Source: Endomicrobium sp.
GTDB taxonomy: Bacteria > Elusimicrobiota > Endomicrobiia > Endomicrobiales > Endomicrobiaceae
Length of the DNA: 61,430 nucleotides
Assembly (NCBI GenBank): GCA_031273925.1
Contig: JAISQW010000002.1
Coordinates: 1-61,430, forward strand
Direction: 5' to 3'
Shown: positions 43,061 through 52,388 of the stretch, one piece after another
Position numbering within the stretch: position 1 is the first letter of the stretch
How the letters are laid out: every line of letters starts with the position of its first letter
Notes under the pieces: generated by a model
Seen by the model: the letters and a program-made list of their open reading frames with translations, nothing else
The model's database searches: none
Told to the model about the DNA's origin: nothing
Made by a program: the position numbers and the translations under genes

Positions 43061-43172
43061 ATAAGCATGATAAAATATTTTTTTTGATTTAAATTAATGA
43101 CATTTAGCATTTTTATAAAGTTAATTTTAACGCATTCAACGCAAACCAAAAATGATTAGTAAGTGAGGTTAT

Positions 43173-44351
43173 ATGTTTGTACAAAATGATGTTGTATCTT
43201 TTTTTACATCTGAATCTGTTACTGAAGGTCACCCGGATAAAATATGCGATTTAATTGCAGATAGTATATTAGATGCAATTCTAAAACAAGATTCAGAATC
43301 TAGAGTTGCATGTGAAGTTTTTATATCAAAAAAAATGTTAGTAATAGGTGGTGAAATTACTACAAAAGCCAAAATTAATATAATAAAAATCATAAAACAA
43401 ATTTTGAATGAAATAAAATATAGTTTTTTTTCATCTTGGTTTAATTGTGATTCTTGTGTTATTCTAAATAATATTAATATACAATCTCCAGATATTGCTG
43501 CTAGTGTTGATATTGGTGGTGCAGGTGATCAAGGGTTAATGATAGGGTTTGCATGTAGGGAAACATCAGAATTTATGCCACTGCCAATTATTTTAGCACA
43601 TAAACTTGCTATGAGACTTACAGAAACCAGAAAAAAAGAAATTTTGCCATATCTTGAACCGGATGGAAAAACACAAATAACTGTTGAATATATCAATAAT
43701 AAACCAAAAAGAATAGATACTGTTGTTTTATCAACACAACATAATGAATCAATTTTAGATAAAACAGGTAAAAGGATAACAAAAAAATCAAAAACAGAAA
43801 TTTTTGATAATATAATTTTTCCTGTGATTGGTAAGTTAATTGATGAAAAGACAAATATATATATAAATCCTTCAGGTAAATTTTTGATTGGTGGACCTGT
43901 AGCTGATACTGGACTCACAGGAAGGAAAATAATAGTTGATACTTATGGTGGTATTGTTGCACATGGTGGTGGTTCATTTTCTGGAAAAGATCCAACAAAG
44001 GTTGATAGAAGTGCAAGTTATATGGCAAGACATATTGCAAAAAATATAGTGGCAGCTGATTTTGCTGATAAATGTACTGTCCAACTCGTTTATGCAATTG
44101 GTATAGCAAATCCTGTTTCTGTAATGATTGATATTCATAACTCTAATAAAGTTTCAAGAACATTGTTAGAACAAGTTGTAAAAAATATTTTTCCACTTAG
44201 GCCAAGTGAAATAATAAGATATTTAAAACTCAAGAGACCTATTTTTTCAAAAACATCAGTATATGGTCATTTTGGTAGATATGATAAAGATTTTACTTGG
44301 GAAGCAATAAATAAAGTTGATGAACTTAAATTAGAATATAAAAAAATTTAA
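43173..44351 (+). CDS. metK: S-adenosylmethionine synthase
   Basis: A 392-residue enzyme that makes SAM from methionine and ATP. FFTSESVTEGHPDKICDL holds the N-terminal ATP-binding histidine. GAGDQGLMIGFACRE, GGGSFSGKDPTKVDRSASY and DKCTVQLVYAIGIANPVS are canonical. AGTGAGG precedes the start. It lies 112 bp after recA. SAM supplies the methyltransferases RsmD and RsmG seen in the window. Confidence 0.97.
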   Translation: MFVQNDVVSFFTSESVTEGHPDKICDLIADSILDAILKQDSESRVACEVFISKKMLVIGGEITTKAKINIIKIIKQILNEIKYSFFSSWFNCDSCVILNNINIQSPDIAASVDIGGAGDQGLMIGFACRETSEFMPLPIILAHKLAMRLTETRKKEILPYLEPDGKTQITVEYINNKPKRIDTVVLSTQHNESILDKTGKRITKKSKTEIFDNIIFPVIGKLIDEKTNIYINPSGKFLIGGPVADTGLTGRKIIVDTYGGIVAHGGGSFSGKDPTKVDRSASYMARHIAKNIVAADFADKCTVQLVYAIGIANPVSVMIDIHNSNKVSRTLLEQVVKNIFPLRPSEIIRYLKLKRPIFSKTSVYGHFGRYDKDFTWEAINKVDELKLEYKKI

Positions 44352-44446
44352 TTAAGCGTAGGAATTAAATTTTAAAACAAAAACAATATTAGAAATATAA
44401 ATATGCTATAATTTTTTTGGCATCTAAAATATAATATGGATTTATA

Positions 44447-45130
44447 ATGAAAGAAAATATATATCAAAATATAAATTTTATTAAAAATTTTATAAATAAA
44501 AATAAAAAGTTTTCTAATAAAATTGAACTTGTAGTAGTCACAAAAACTTTTCCTAGTTATAGTGTAACAAAATCTTTAGATTGTGGAATAAAACATATTG
44601 CTGAAAGTAGATTACAAGAAGCATTACCAAAATTTAAACAACTTGGAGCATCTATTAATGGAGTTACAAAACATTTTATTGGACACTTACAATCAAACAA
44701 AATTAAAAAAATAGTTGAAAATTTTGACTTTATACAATCTTTAGATGATCTTGAAAAGGCTAGTAGTATAGGTTATCATGCAAAGAAAAAAGGTAAAATT
44801 CAAAATTGTCTTATAGAAGTAAAAATATCACATGAAATAACCAAAACAGGTGTAGAACCTGAAAATCTAAAAAATTTTTACAAAAAGTGTAAGCTAATTA
44901 ATGGTATTTTAATAAAAGGATTAATGATTATAGCCCCTAATAATTACAATAATCCTGAAGAGTTAAGACCTTTTTTTAAATTAACACGCTATCTATTTGA
45001 AAAAATAAAAATATCAGACAACCACGCTAATTTTAATATTTTATCTATGGGTATGTCAAATGATTATAAAATAGCTATTGAAGAGGGATCAAATATGATT
45101 AGAATAGGATCAGCAATATTTGGAAAATGA
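44447..45130 (+). CDS. yggS: PLP homeostasis protein, YggS/PROSC family
   Basis: A 227-residue single-domain PLP-binding protein. LVVVTKTFPSYSV carries the PLP lysine, then HFIGHLQSNKIKK, QSLDDLEKA, LMIIAP and the phosphate-binding LSMGMSNDYKIAIEEGSNMIRIGSAIFG. It buffers free PLP. Its stop codon lies within a 13-bp inverted repeat followed by T's. The neighbouring DUF167 gene is a frequent partner of yggS. The usual yggT between them is missing. Confidence 0.93.
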   Translation: MKENIYQNINFIKNFINKNKKFSNKIELVVVTKTFPSYSVTKSLDCGIKHIAESRLQEALPKFKQLGASINGVTKHFIGHLQSNKIKKIVENFDFIQSLDDLEKASSIGYHAKKKGKIQNCLIEVKISHEITKTGVEPENLKNFYKKCKLINGILIKGLMIIAPNNYNNPEELRPFFKLTRYLFEKIKISDNHANFNILSMGMSNDYKIAIEEGSNMIRIGSAIFGK

Positions 45131-45164
45131 AATAAAAATTAAAACTAATATTTATTTCATTTTT
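45124..45164 (+). terminator. Intrinsic terminator-like hairpin overlapping the yggS stop
   Basis: AAAATGAAATAAA (45124-45136) and TTTATTTCATTTT (45151-45163) form a perfect 13-bp stem with a 14-nt loop, and the 3' arm ends in a T5 run. The stem is A+T rich, but its length makes it the best terminator candidate in the window. The yggS stop (45128-45130) is inside the 5' arm. Confidence 0.55.
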
Positions 45165-45232
45165 GATTAAAAAAGATTAAAAATATGAATAATTAATGTT
45201 TGCACAACACATGTATGAAGGGGAGGTATATA

Positions 45233-45496
45233 ATGATAATAAAAGTAAGGGTGATTCCAAATTCAAAAAGGAGTGAAGTGGTAAGTAGAATTGGATCAAT
45301 TTTAAGAGTAAAGATTTCATCACCTGCAGTTGAAGGAAAAGCAAACGAAGAATTGTGTAATTTTTTATCTGATTTTTTTGATGTTAAAAAAAATATGATA
45401 TTTTTGAGAAAAGGTGAAAGAGGAAGAGAAAAGACCATTGAAATTGTTGGACGTTCAGAAGAAGAATTAAATGAAGTTTTAGATACTATCCCATAA
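45233..45496 (+). CDS. DUF167 (YggU family) protein
   Basis: An 87-residue protein with the DUF167 pattern: IIKVRVIPNSKRSEV at the start, LRVKISSPAVEGKANEEL in the middle, then LRKGERGREKTIEI. The function of the family is unknown. ATG 45233 is preceded by GGGGAGG, which excludes the longer in-frame start at 45200. It is followed by ileS after 56 bp. Confidence 0.85.
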   Translation: MIIKVRVIPNSKRSEVVSRIGSILRVKISSPAVEGKANEELCNFLSDFFDVKKNMIFLRKGERGREKTIEIVGRSEEELNEVLDTIP

Positions 45497-45552
45497 GATA
45501 ATATATATGGATTAATAATATTAAATAAAAGGAAAAAAAATTATAGTATAAA

Positions 45553-48342
45553 ATGAATAAGAAAAAAGATTATTCAAAAACAATTATTTTACCAAAAACA
45601 GATTTTCAAATGAAAGCCAATTTGCCTCAAATTGAACCTTTTTTTGTTGAAAAATGGAATAAAAGCAAAATTTATTATAAACTTTGCAAAAAAAATGCAA
45701 AAAAAAGAAAATTTATATTACATGATGGACCTCCATATGCTAATGGACATATACATATAGGAACTAGCCTTAACAAAATTCTTAAAGATTTTGTTGTAAA
45801 ATATCGTTTTATGTCAGGTAAATGTGTATCTTTTATACCAGGATGGGATTGTCATGGACTTCCTATTGAACAAATTGTTTTAAAAAAACTTGGTGCCAGT
45901 AAAAATAGTGTAAATAGATTTATTTTCAGAAAACAAGCTCATGATTTTGCAAATAAATTTATTGAAATTCAAAAGCAAGAATTTAAAAGACTTGGTATTA
46001 TAGCTGATTGGGAGCATTCTTATCTTACTTTCAGTCCAAATTATGAAAAATCTATAATAAAAATATTTGGTGAACTAGTAAGGCGTGGTTTTATTTATAG
46101 GAAAAGAAAACCTGTTTATTGGTGTCTAACATGCGAAACAGCTATGGCTGATGCTGAAGTGGAATACAAAAATTATGTTTCGGATTCAATTTTCGTAAAG
46201 TTTCACATATTATCATTACCTAAAAAATTCAAAATGCATGAATCTTTGTTCATGAATTCATCTGTTTTAATATGGACAACAACTCCTTGGACGTTACCAT
46301 CAAATGTTGCTTTAGCATTTAACGAAAAATCTGATTATGTTGTAGTTGTTTATAAATTTCAAAATTCCAGAATTGAAAAATTGGTAATTGCAAAAGATTT
46401 ATTAGAAAACATTAAAAATAAAATTGGAGCGAAAAATTTTGATGTTTTATTTAAGGCAAAAGGCATTGATTTTATGAATATGGGATGTCAAAATCCATTA
46501 ATTAATAAAAAATCTAGATGTGTTGTCTCAAAATTTGTGGACATAAGTACTGGGACAGGCATAATTCACATTGCTCCAGGACATGGTCCTGAAGACTATG
46601 CTATTGCTGTAGAACATAATTTAGAAATTGTTTCTCCAATTAATGAAAAAGGTTTATTTACGGATGAAGTTGCAGAGTTTAAAGATATTAATATTTTTGC
46701 ATCAAATACTTTAATAATTGATAAACTCTTAAATAAAAAAGATATTCTTGCTAATGCGAAATTGGAACATCTTTATCCTCATTGCTGGAGATGTAAAAAA
46801 CCTGTGGTTTTTAGAGCTACATTTCAATGGTTTTTGTCAATAAATCATAATAATTTAAGAAACAAAATATTAAAATCAGTAAAAAATATTAAATGGCTAC
46901 CGGTTTATGGTAAAAATAGAATAACTTCAATGTTAAAAATTCGTCCAGATTGGTGTATAAGTCGCCAGCGTTTATGGGGAGTTCCTATACCAGTTTTTTA
47001 CTGTAAAAATTGTAATGAACCTTTTTTAAATAATAAAGTAATAAATAATGTTTCATTGTTATTTATGAAAAAAGGATCCGGGGCATGGTATGAAATGACA
47101 GAAGAAAAACTTTTAAAAAACACAAATGCAAAATGTTGTTTATGTAAATCTACAAGTTTTAGAAAGGGAGAAGATATATTAGATGTATGGTTTGATTCTG
47201 GAGTATCATATGAAGCTATTTTAGCTAACAAAAATTATAAAAATTTAAAGTTTCCAGCAGATTTATACCTTGAAGGAAGCGATCAACATCGTGGATGGTT
47301 TCAAACATCTATAATTTTATCTACAGCGATAAAAGGTAAATCTTCATATAAAAATGTTTTGACACATGGTTTTGTTGTTGATGGACAAGGTAAAAAAATG
47401 TCTAAATCTGTCAATAATGTTATTTCAAGTGATCAATTAATAAAAAAATTTGGAGCTGATGTTGTTCGTCTATGGGTGGCTTCAAATGATTATAAAGAAG
47501 ATGTAAAAATATCAAATGATATTATAAAAGGATCAAGTGACATTTACAGAAAAATAAGAAATACGATGAGATTTTTGCTCGGTAATATAGTAGATTTTAA
47601 ATTAAAAAAATATGATTTATCTTTTGATAGGGATGTACAAAGTATAGATAAATATGCTTTGAATAAGCTTCAACAACTTATATTAAATACTATTGTTGCA
47701 TATAAAAAATATGAATTCCATAAAGTGGCAATAATGATAAATAATTTTTGTACAGTCTTTTTAAGTGGATTTTATTTAAATGTTTTAAAGGACACTTTGT
47801 ATTGTGATAAGAAAGAAAGCATAAAGAGAAAGAGTGCACAATTTACAATGATTGAAATTTGTTTAACCATAGTAAAACTTGTATCTCCAATTCTTTCTTT
47901 TACAGCAGAGGAAATTTGGGAAAAATTAAAAAAATTAAAATTTAAACTTCCATATTCTGTTTTTCTTTCTAATTTTCCAAAAATTAATAATAAATATATT
48001 CTGAAACCTGAAGTATTAAAAAAATGGGGCGAAATACTATATATTAGAAAAAATGTGTTTACCATATATGAAAAATTGAGAAAGAATAAAATTATAGGTT
48101 CAAATATTGAAGCTTCACTTGATATAACCTATGGCCAAGATTTTAATTATTTCTTTAAGGATTCAGAATTTGTTAGCTTAATACTTGAAAATTGGGACAT
48201 AAAATATAAAATTTCAAATATGAATGATGATTTAACAATAAAAATTACTAAATCAACTTGTAAAAAGTGTATAAGGTGTTGGAGGTATATAAATAATATA
48301 AAAAACGATCTGTGTATAAGGTGTTTAGAGGCTATTAAATGA
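45553..48342 (+). CDS. ileS: Isoleucyl-tRNA synthetase
   Basis: A 929-residue class I synthetase of the bacterial type. The HIGH-type motif is in GPPYANGHIHIGTSLNKIL, the editing domain contains WTTTPWTLPSNVA and GTGIIHIAPGHGPEDY, and the KMSKS loop is GQGKKMSKSVNNV. The C-terminus has a zinc finger with CKKCIRCWRY and CIRCLEAIK. lspA starts directly after the stop codon, giving the common ileS-lspA-lgt arrangement. Confidence 0.97.
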   Translation: MNKKKDYSKTIILPKTDFQMKANLPQIEPFFVEKWNKSKIYYKLCKKNAKKRKFILHDGPPYANGHIHIGTSLNKILKDFVVKYRFMSGKCVSFIPGWDCHGLPIEQIVLKKLGASKNSVNRFIFRKQAHDFANKFIEIQKQEFKRLGIIADWEHSYLTFSPNYEKSIIKIFGELVRRGFIYRKRKPVYWCLTCETAMADAEVEYKNYVSDSIFVKFHILSLPKKFKMHESLFMNSSVLIWTTTPWTLPSNVALAFNEKSDYVVVVYKFQNSRIEKLVIAKDLLENIKNKIGAKNFDVLFKAKGIDFMNMGCQNPLINKKSRCVVSKFVDISTGTGIIHIAPGHGPEDYAIAVEHNLEIVSPINEKGLFTDEVAEFKDINIFASNTLIIDKLLNKKDILANAKLEHLYPHCWRCKKPVVFRATFQWFLSINHNNLRNKILKSVKNIKWLPVYGKNRITSMLKIRPDWCISRQRLWGVPIPVFYCKNCNEPFLNNKVINNVSLLFMKKGSGAWYEMTEEKLLKNTNAKCCLCKSTSFRKGEDILDVWFDSGVSYEAILANKNYKNLKFPADLYLEGSDQHRGWFQTSIILSTAIKGKSSYKNVLTHGFVVDGQGKKMSKSVNNVISSDQLIKKFGADVVRLWVASNDYKEDVKISNDIIKGSSDIYRKIRNTMRFLLGNIVDFKLKKYDLSFDRDVQSIDKYALNKLQQLILNTIVAYKKYEFHKVAIMINNFCTVFLSGFYLNVLKDTLYCDKKESIKRKSAQFTMIEICLTIVKLVSPILSFTAEEIWEKLKKLKFKLPYSVFLSNFPKINNKYILKPEVLKKWGEILYIRKNVFTIYEKLRKNKIIGSNIEASLDITYGQDFNYFFKDSEFVSLILENWDIKYKISNMNDDLTIKITKSTCKKCIRCWRYINNIKNDLCIRCLEAIK

Positions 48343-48807
48343 ATGATATCTCCACAGTTTTTAGGTATTACAATTCTTATTTTTGATCAGATTAGTAAAT
48401 TCATCATAAATAGTTTTATACCTAGTGAGTGTGTTATAACAGTTATACCAATTATTTTTAATATAACCAATATTAAAAATAATGGAACAGTTTTAGGTAT
48501 ATTACATGATATAAATCACAATTTTTCTATAGTTATTTTTATAATTTTGTTAAGTGCATTGTTGTTTGTTTATAAAAATTGGGCCAAAATTAGGAAAAAT
48601 CATAGATATGCATTTTGTTTTATTATTTCAGGTGGAATTAGTAATCTATTAGATAGAATATTTCGCGGAGCAGTCATTGATTTTTTTGATTTTGGAGTTT
48701 ATTTATTAAGATGTCCTTGTTTCAATATTGCAGATTTGTGTATTTTTATAGCTATAATATTTATTTTTTTTGATGTTTTCTTTAAAAAAAGGAAACACCA
48801 GAGTTGA
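48343..48807 (+). CDS. lspA: Lipoprotein signal peptidase (signal peptidase II)
   Basis: A 154-residue membrane aspartic protease with four hydrophobic segments. ILIFDQISKF, the NNGTVLGIL region, GGISNLLDRIFRGAVIDFFDF (one catalytic Asp in LLDR) and FNIADLCIF (the other, in IAD) are in canonical order. It cleaves prolipoprotein signal peptides after Lgt modification. The start abuts the ileS stop and lacks its own ribosome binding site, so translation is probably coupled. Confidence 0.94.
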   Translation: MISPQFLGITILIFDQISKFIINSFIPSECVITVIPIIFNITNIKNNGTVLGILHDINHNFSIVIFIILLSALLFVYKNWAKIRKNHRYAFCFIISGGISNLLDRIFRGAVIDFFDFGVYLLRCPCFNIADLCIFIAIIFIFFDVFFKKRKHQS

Positions 48808-48821
48808 TAAGGTGCTTTGTT

Positions 48822-49607
48822 ATGTATCCAATCCTTTTTAGCATTGGTAAGTTTACATTTTTTTCATATGGTTTTTTTTTAAATTTATCATTTATTGTAG
48901 CAATTTTATATATTTTTAATTTTCATACAGTTAAGCTGAAAATGATTTCAGACAGTGAGTTATTTTATTTATGTTTATACATTATATTTATAGGTATATT
49001 TGGATCAAGATTTTTCTTTATTATTATAAATTTAAAAGATTTTTACTTACGACCAATGAATATTTTTAAATTATGGAATGGAGGATTTGTATATTACGGA
49101 GGATTTATTTTTGTAACTTTTTTTTTAAAAATGTATGCTTTTAAAAAAAAAATAAATTTATTTAAACTTTTTAATTTTTTTTCGCCAGCTTTAGCATTAG
49201 GACACAGTATAGGCAGAGTTGGATGTTTTTTCGCAGGATGTTGTTATGGCAAAGAAAGTAATTTACCATGGGCAGTAGTGTTTAATAATAAAAATTCTCT
49301 TGCAGTTACAGGTATAAATATACACCCAACGCAACTTTATGAATCTTTTGGAAATTTTTTAGTTTTTTTATTATTACATTTTTTTTCTAAAAAGAAAACA
49401 AAACTCTGTGAACCATATATATTTTATTTAGTTAGTTATGCTATTCTTAGATTTATTATTGAGTTTTTTCGCGGAGATCATATAAATAGAAAATGTTTTG
49501 GATTATCTATATCACAGATAATATCTATATTTTTATTTATAATTGGAATTCTTATATTATGCAAACAGAAATTGTATATAATAAAAAAATCTCAAAAATC
49601 AGATTAG
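48822..49607 (+). CDS. lgt: Prolipoprotein diacylglyceryl transferase
   Basis: A 261-residue multi-pass inner-membrane enzyme that moves diacylglycerol from phosphatidylglycerol to the lipobox cysteine. HSIGRVGCFFAGCCYGKES is the Lgt signature. FWNGGFVYYGGF-like (KLWNGGFVYYGGFI) and HPTQLYESFGNF are also typical. ATG 48822 is chosen because AAGGTG lies 8 bases upstream. A TTG at 48804 would overlap lspA. The 3' end overlaps rluD by 49 bp. Confidence 0.94.
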   Translation: MYPILFSIGKFTFFSYGFFLNLSFIVAILYIFNFHTVKLKMISDSELFYLCLYIIFIGIFGSRFFFIIINLKDFYLRPMNIFKLWNGGFVYYGGFIFVTFFLKMYAFKKKINLFKLFNFFSPALALGHSIGRVGCFFAGCCYGKESNLPWAVVFNNKNSLAVTGINIHPTQLYESFGNFLVFLLLHFFSKKKTKLCEPYIFYLVSYAILRFIIEFFRGDHINRKCFGLSISQIISIFLFIIGILILCKQKLYIIKKSQKSD

Positions 49608-50455
49608 ATTTTTATTTAGCTTCAATATATAAAAAATATTCTCGTTCATATTTTCAAAAACATATAAAGAAAAAAGAAATATTAATAAATGGTAAAAGTG
49701 TACTTAAAAGTTATAATTTAAAATATAAAGATATTATAACTATAACATTTAATTTTTTTCAAAAAACACAAAAATATGATATTAAACCAGAAAAAATAAA
49801 GCTTAATATTATATATGAAGATGATGATGTTATTATTTTAGACAAACAAGCAGGTATTGTAACTCATCCATCTTATAGTCATACATCTGAAACTTTACTT
49901 AATGCCTTAGTAATGTATTTTAATGGAAAATATTGCCCATATTTAGTTCATAGACTTGATAAAAATACTTCTGGTATTATTATTTTTGCAAAAAATATAA
50001 AAGCTAAAATTAATATTTCAAAACAGTTAAAGGATAGAACTATCAAAAAAGTTTATTTAACTGCTGTAAAAGGTATTATTCAAGAAGACAAAGGAGAAAT
50101 AAAAGCTCCTATTGGTCGATCTCCTAAAAATAGAAAAATTATGTCTGTTAACTCTCTTGCAAAAAAAATGGCTATTACTGAGTTTGAAGTTCTTGCTAGA
50201 AAAAATGGATATACTTTATTAAGAGTAATGATTATCACTGGTAGAACACATCAAATAAGAAGTCATATGAAATATATAAAACACCCTATTATAGGTGATC
50301 AACAATATGGTGGACCTGTTATTATAGATAACAATTATTATAAAAGACAAGTATTACATGCTTATAAAATAACATTTTTACATCCTAGAACCTCAAATAT
50401 TATGAATTTTATTTCTGAACCTCATGATGATATAAAGAAAATTTTTAATATTTAA
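49559..50455 (+). CDS. rluD: Ribosomal large subunit pseudouridine synthase, RluD family
   Basis: A 298-residue enzyme with an N-terminal S4 RNA-binding domain (RLDFYLASIYKKYSRSYF to about residue 75) and the catalytic domain with VHRLDKNTSGIIIFAK, whose Asp is the catalytic residue, followed by TGRTHQIRSHMKYIKHPIIG. It makes pseudouridines in 23S rRNA. ATG 49559 gives the normal N-terminus and lies within the end of lgt. It converges on rsmG with 7 bp between the stop codons. RluC specificity is possible. Confidence 0.93.
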   Translation: MQTEIVYNKKISKIRLDFYLASIYKKYSRSYFQKHIKKKEILINGKSVLKSYNLKYKDIITITFNFFQKTQKYDIKPEKIKLNIIYEDDDVIILDKQAGIVTHPSYSHTSETLLNALVMYFNGKYCPYLVHRLDKNTSGIIIFAKNIKAKINISKQLKDRTIKKVYLTAVKGIIQEDKGEIKAPIGRSPKNRKIMSVNSLAKKMAITEFEVLARKNGYTLLRVMIITGRTHQIRSHMKYIKHPIIGDQQYGGPVIIDNNYYKRQVLHAYKITFLHPRTSNIMNFISEPHDDIKKIFNI

Positions 50456-50462
50456 TACATTA

Positions 50463-51227
50463 TTATAATGGTCTTTTGTTTGGTATGCCAGTTCTTCTTG
50501 GAAAGTTTTTAGGTGTGTCCTTATATTTTTTAAAAGCCAAGATACAAAACTCTGAATTCTTATTAGGTAAAGTGTAAAAAATGGTTTTTTTAAGATTTAT
50601 ACTTAAACACTCTAAAACATTTTTTAAAGAGTCTGAAATATCTTTTATATTACAAATAGCTTTTTTTGTTTTATGTATCAAAAAGTAGCCATTGACTTTT
50701 AATAATGGTGTAGAAATTTCAAGATTTGTGGAAAATCCACTTACAGCTCTTGATAATACAAAATCATAACTCTGTCTATACAAAAGATTTTGGCCGATTT
50801 CTTCACCTCTTTTATTTAATATTTCTATATTTAATCCAAGTTTATTGTTAATATTTTTAAGAAATTTACATTTTTTTTCAACTGATTCAACCAATGTAAG
50901 TTTGATATTTGGTAAAACTATTTTCACAGGTATACCAGGAAATCCAGCACCACTTCCTAAATCAAGAATTTTTAAAGACTTATAAAAAATGGACTTTTCT
51001 TCGTTTAAAATAATATTTATCAGTTTTGCACTGTAAAGAGAATCACAAAAGTGTCTATATATTAACTCTTCTACATTCTTAATGGAAATAAGATTGAATA
51101 TTTTATTCCAACTATTAAGCTCATAGTAATATATTTCAAATTTTTTAGACATATTTTTTGAGAAAAAAGGTATAATATTATCCGTAACATATTTATAGAA
51201 TTCATCAAAAAGGTTCTGAAATTTCAT
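50463..51227 (-). CDS. rsmG: 16S rRNA (guanine527-N7)-methyltransferase
   Basis: A 254-residue SAM methyltransferase (GidB). YELNSWNKIFNLISIKN at the N-terminus, the SAM site ILDLGSGAGFPGIPVKIV, LVESVEKKCKFL and FVLSRAVS are typical. It modifies G527 of 16S rRNA. It is on the reverse strand, downstream of the SemiSWEET gene (31 bp), and probably in its transcript. The C-terminus carries a basic tail (RRTGIPNKRPL). Confidence 0.94.
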   Translation of the reverse strand: MKFQNLFDEFYKYVTDNIIPFFSKNMSKKFEIYYYELNSWNKIFNLISIKNVEELIYRHFCDSLYSAKLINIILNEEKSIFYKSLKILDLGSGAGFPGIPVKIVLPNIKLTLVESVEKKCKFLKNINNKLGLNIEILNKRGEEIGQNLLYRQSYDFVLSRAVSGFSTNLEISTPLLKVNGYFLIHKTKKAICNIKDISDSLKNVLECLSINLKKTIFYTLPNKNSEFCILAFKKYKDTPKNFPRRTGIPNKRPL

Positions 51228-51258
51228 ATTATATTTTATAATTATTTGTTTTTCTTCC

Positions 51259-51540
51259 TTACTTATTATATTTAATTTTTAATACAATTTGTATAATGGC
51301 AAATGTTAAAATTATTGTATTTGCTATATAAATAGCTTGTTTACTAAATACTAATCCATATGCTATCCAAAAAGAATTACTTATAGCATGAATTATAAAC
51401 ATTTGTATGGAGATATCTTTTGCAGATTTCAATTTCCAAGTTTTATATATTTGTGGAATAAGAGCAATTACACCAAAAAAACCAGCAATAAAACCTAATA
51501 ATTCTAAATGATTCATTTTTTGATTTTTACCTTCCAACAT
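51259..51540 (-). CDS. SemiSWEET-type sugar transporter
   Basis: A 93-residue three-helix membrane protein with the PQ-loop motif in LIPQIYKTWKLKSAKDIS and a following SNSFWIAYG. Both are hallmarks of bacterial SemiSWEETs, which dimerise to move sugars down their gradient in either direction. The first ATG at 51540 is given. An ATG at 51516 (MNHLELLGF) would give a more typical N-terminus and has GGAAGG upstream, although at long spacing. It sits before rsmG. The sugar is unknown. Confidence 0.85.
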   Translation of the reverse strand: MLEGKNQKMNHLELLGFIAGFFGVIALIPQIYKTWKLKSAKDISIQMFIIHAISNSFWIAYGLVFSKQAIYIANTIILTFAIIQIVLKIKYNK

Positions 51541-51785
51541 ACCAACATATATATTAACAATTATAAATTAAACATTTAATACTACTACTTCTATAGTTAA
51601 TGCTTTTATAGTTTTAATTTGATAATATAAGAAGCTAATTAAAAAGTACTACATTAACTTGATTTTTTATACATTTCACGTGTTTTAATTTTTTATTTGT
51701 AACCAATTCTTTTTTTTGAAGATATTTTAAACTCATATATCAAACACGAACAATTCACTAAATTTAATAATAACAAATTTTAAAA

Positions 51786-51858
51786 CTGCCCGACCTGGAG
51801 TCGAACCAGGAGACTTCTGTTTCAGAAACAGATGTGTTACCGATTACACTATCGGGCA
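51786..51858 (-). tRNA. tRNA-Gln, anticodon CTG
   Basis: A 73-nt cloverleaf on the reverse strand: acceptor TGCCCGA/TCGGGCA, D arm GTGT/ACAC, anticodon stem TCTGT/ACAGA with loop TTCTGAA, T arm CCTGG-TTCGACT-CCAGG. The discriminator is G73, as expected for glutamine. CCA is not encoded. Confidence 0.95.
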
Positions 51859-51953
51859 ATTTATAATAATATAAATTTGAAAAAAATCAAAAATATTCAT
51901 ATTTGTAAAAAATTAACACCTTTAAAAAGTACATCTTAAATTTTTTAATTATA

Positions 51954-52360
51954 TGGAGGTGGCGGGAATCGAACCCGCGTCCGAAAAAAAAATTGAATAA
52001 TATCTACAGGTTTAGTTCGAAAAATTTGTTTTGTTTGTAATGATATTTCGAACAAAGTTACATACATTACAAACTACTACTATTTAATATTTTATTTAAT
52101 AGTAGTACTTATTTGTACTTCAAGAATTAAAAACTAACCTGCTCTTGTCGTTTTATCCTTATAGCAGGTGTTTAAGGAAAAACGAAGTTGTACTAGACAA
52201 CTGATTGCAAAGTATTAAAACCTAAAACAGGTTTTACACTATTATGCATTGGAACAATAGATTTGTTATTTATTTTATGATCGATTTTTACGGAGCCATC
52301 GATCAACTCCGACCTGCAATTATTCTTTTTATTGTTTTCGTCGAATCCTTAATCACCCCC
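51954..52360 (-). ncRNA. ssrA: tmRNA (ssrA)
   Basis: About 407 nt on the reverse strand. The tRNA-like ends pair as GGGGGTG (5') with CACCTCC (3') and include the G3-U70 alanine signal and A73. The T arm is GCGGG-TTCGATT-CCCGC, and the 5' part has the typical GATTAAGGATTCGACG. Pseudoknot 1 is visible: stem CGGAG/CTCCG plus TGATCGAT/ATCGATCA. A hairpin AGTTGT-CTAGT-ACAACT (52186-52202) carries a TAG in its loop, as helix 5 carries the tag stop. The frame ending there gives a 24-residue tag if it resumes at AAC (52267-52265). It would begin NKSIVP and end NTLQSVV. No frame gives the common LAA end. Confidence 0.93.
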
Positions 52361-52388
52361 ATCACACAACATTTATATACCATTTTTC

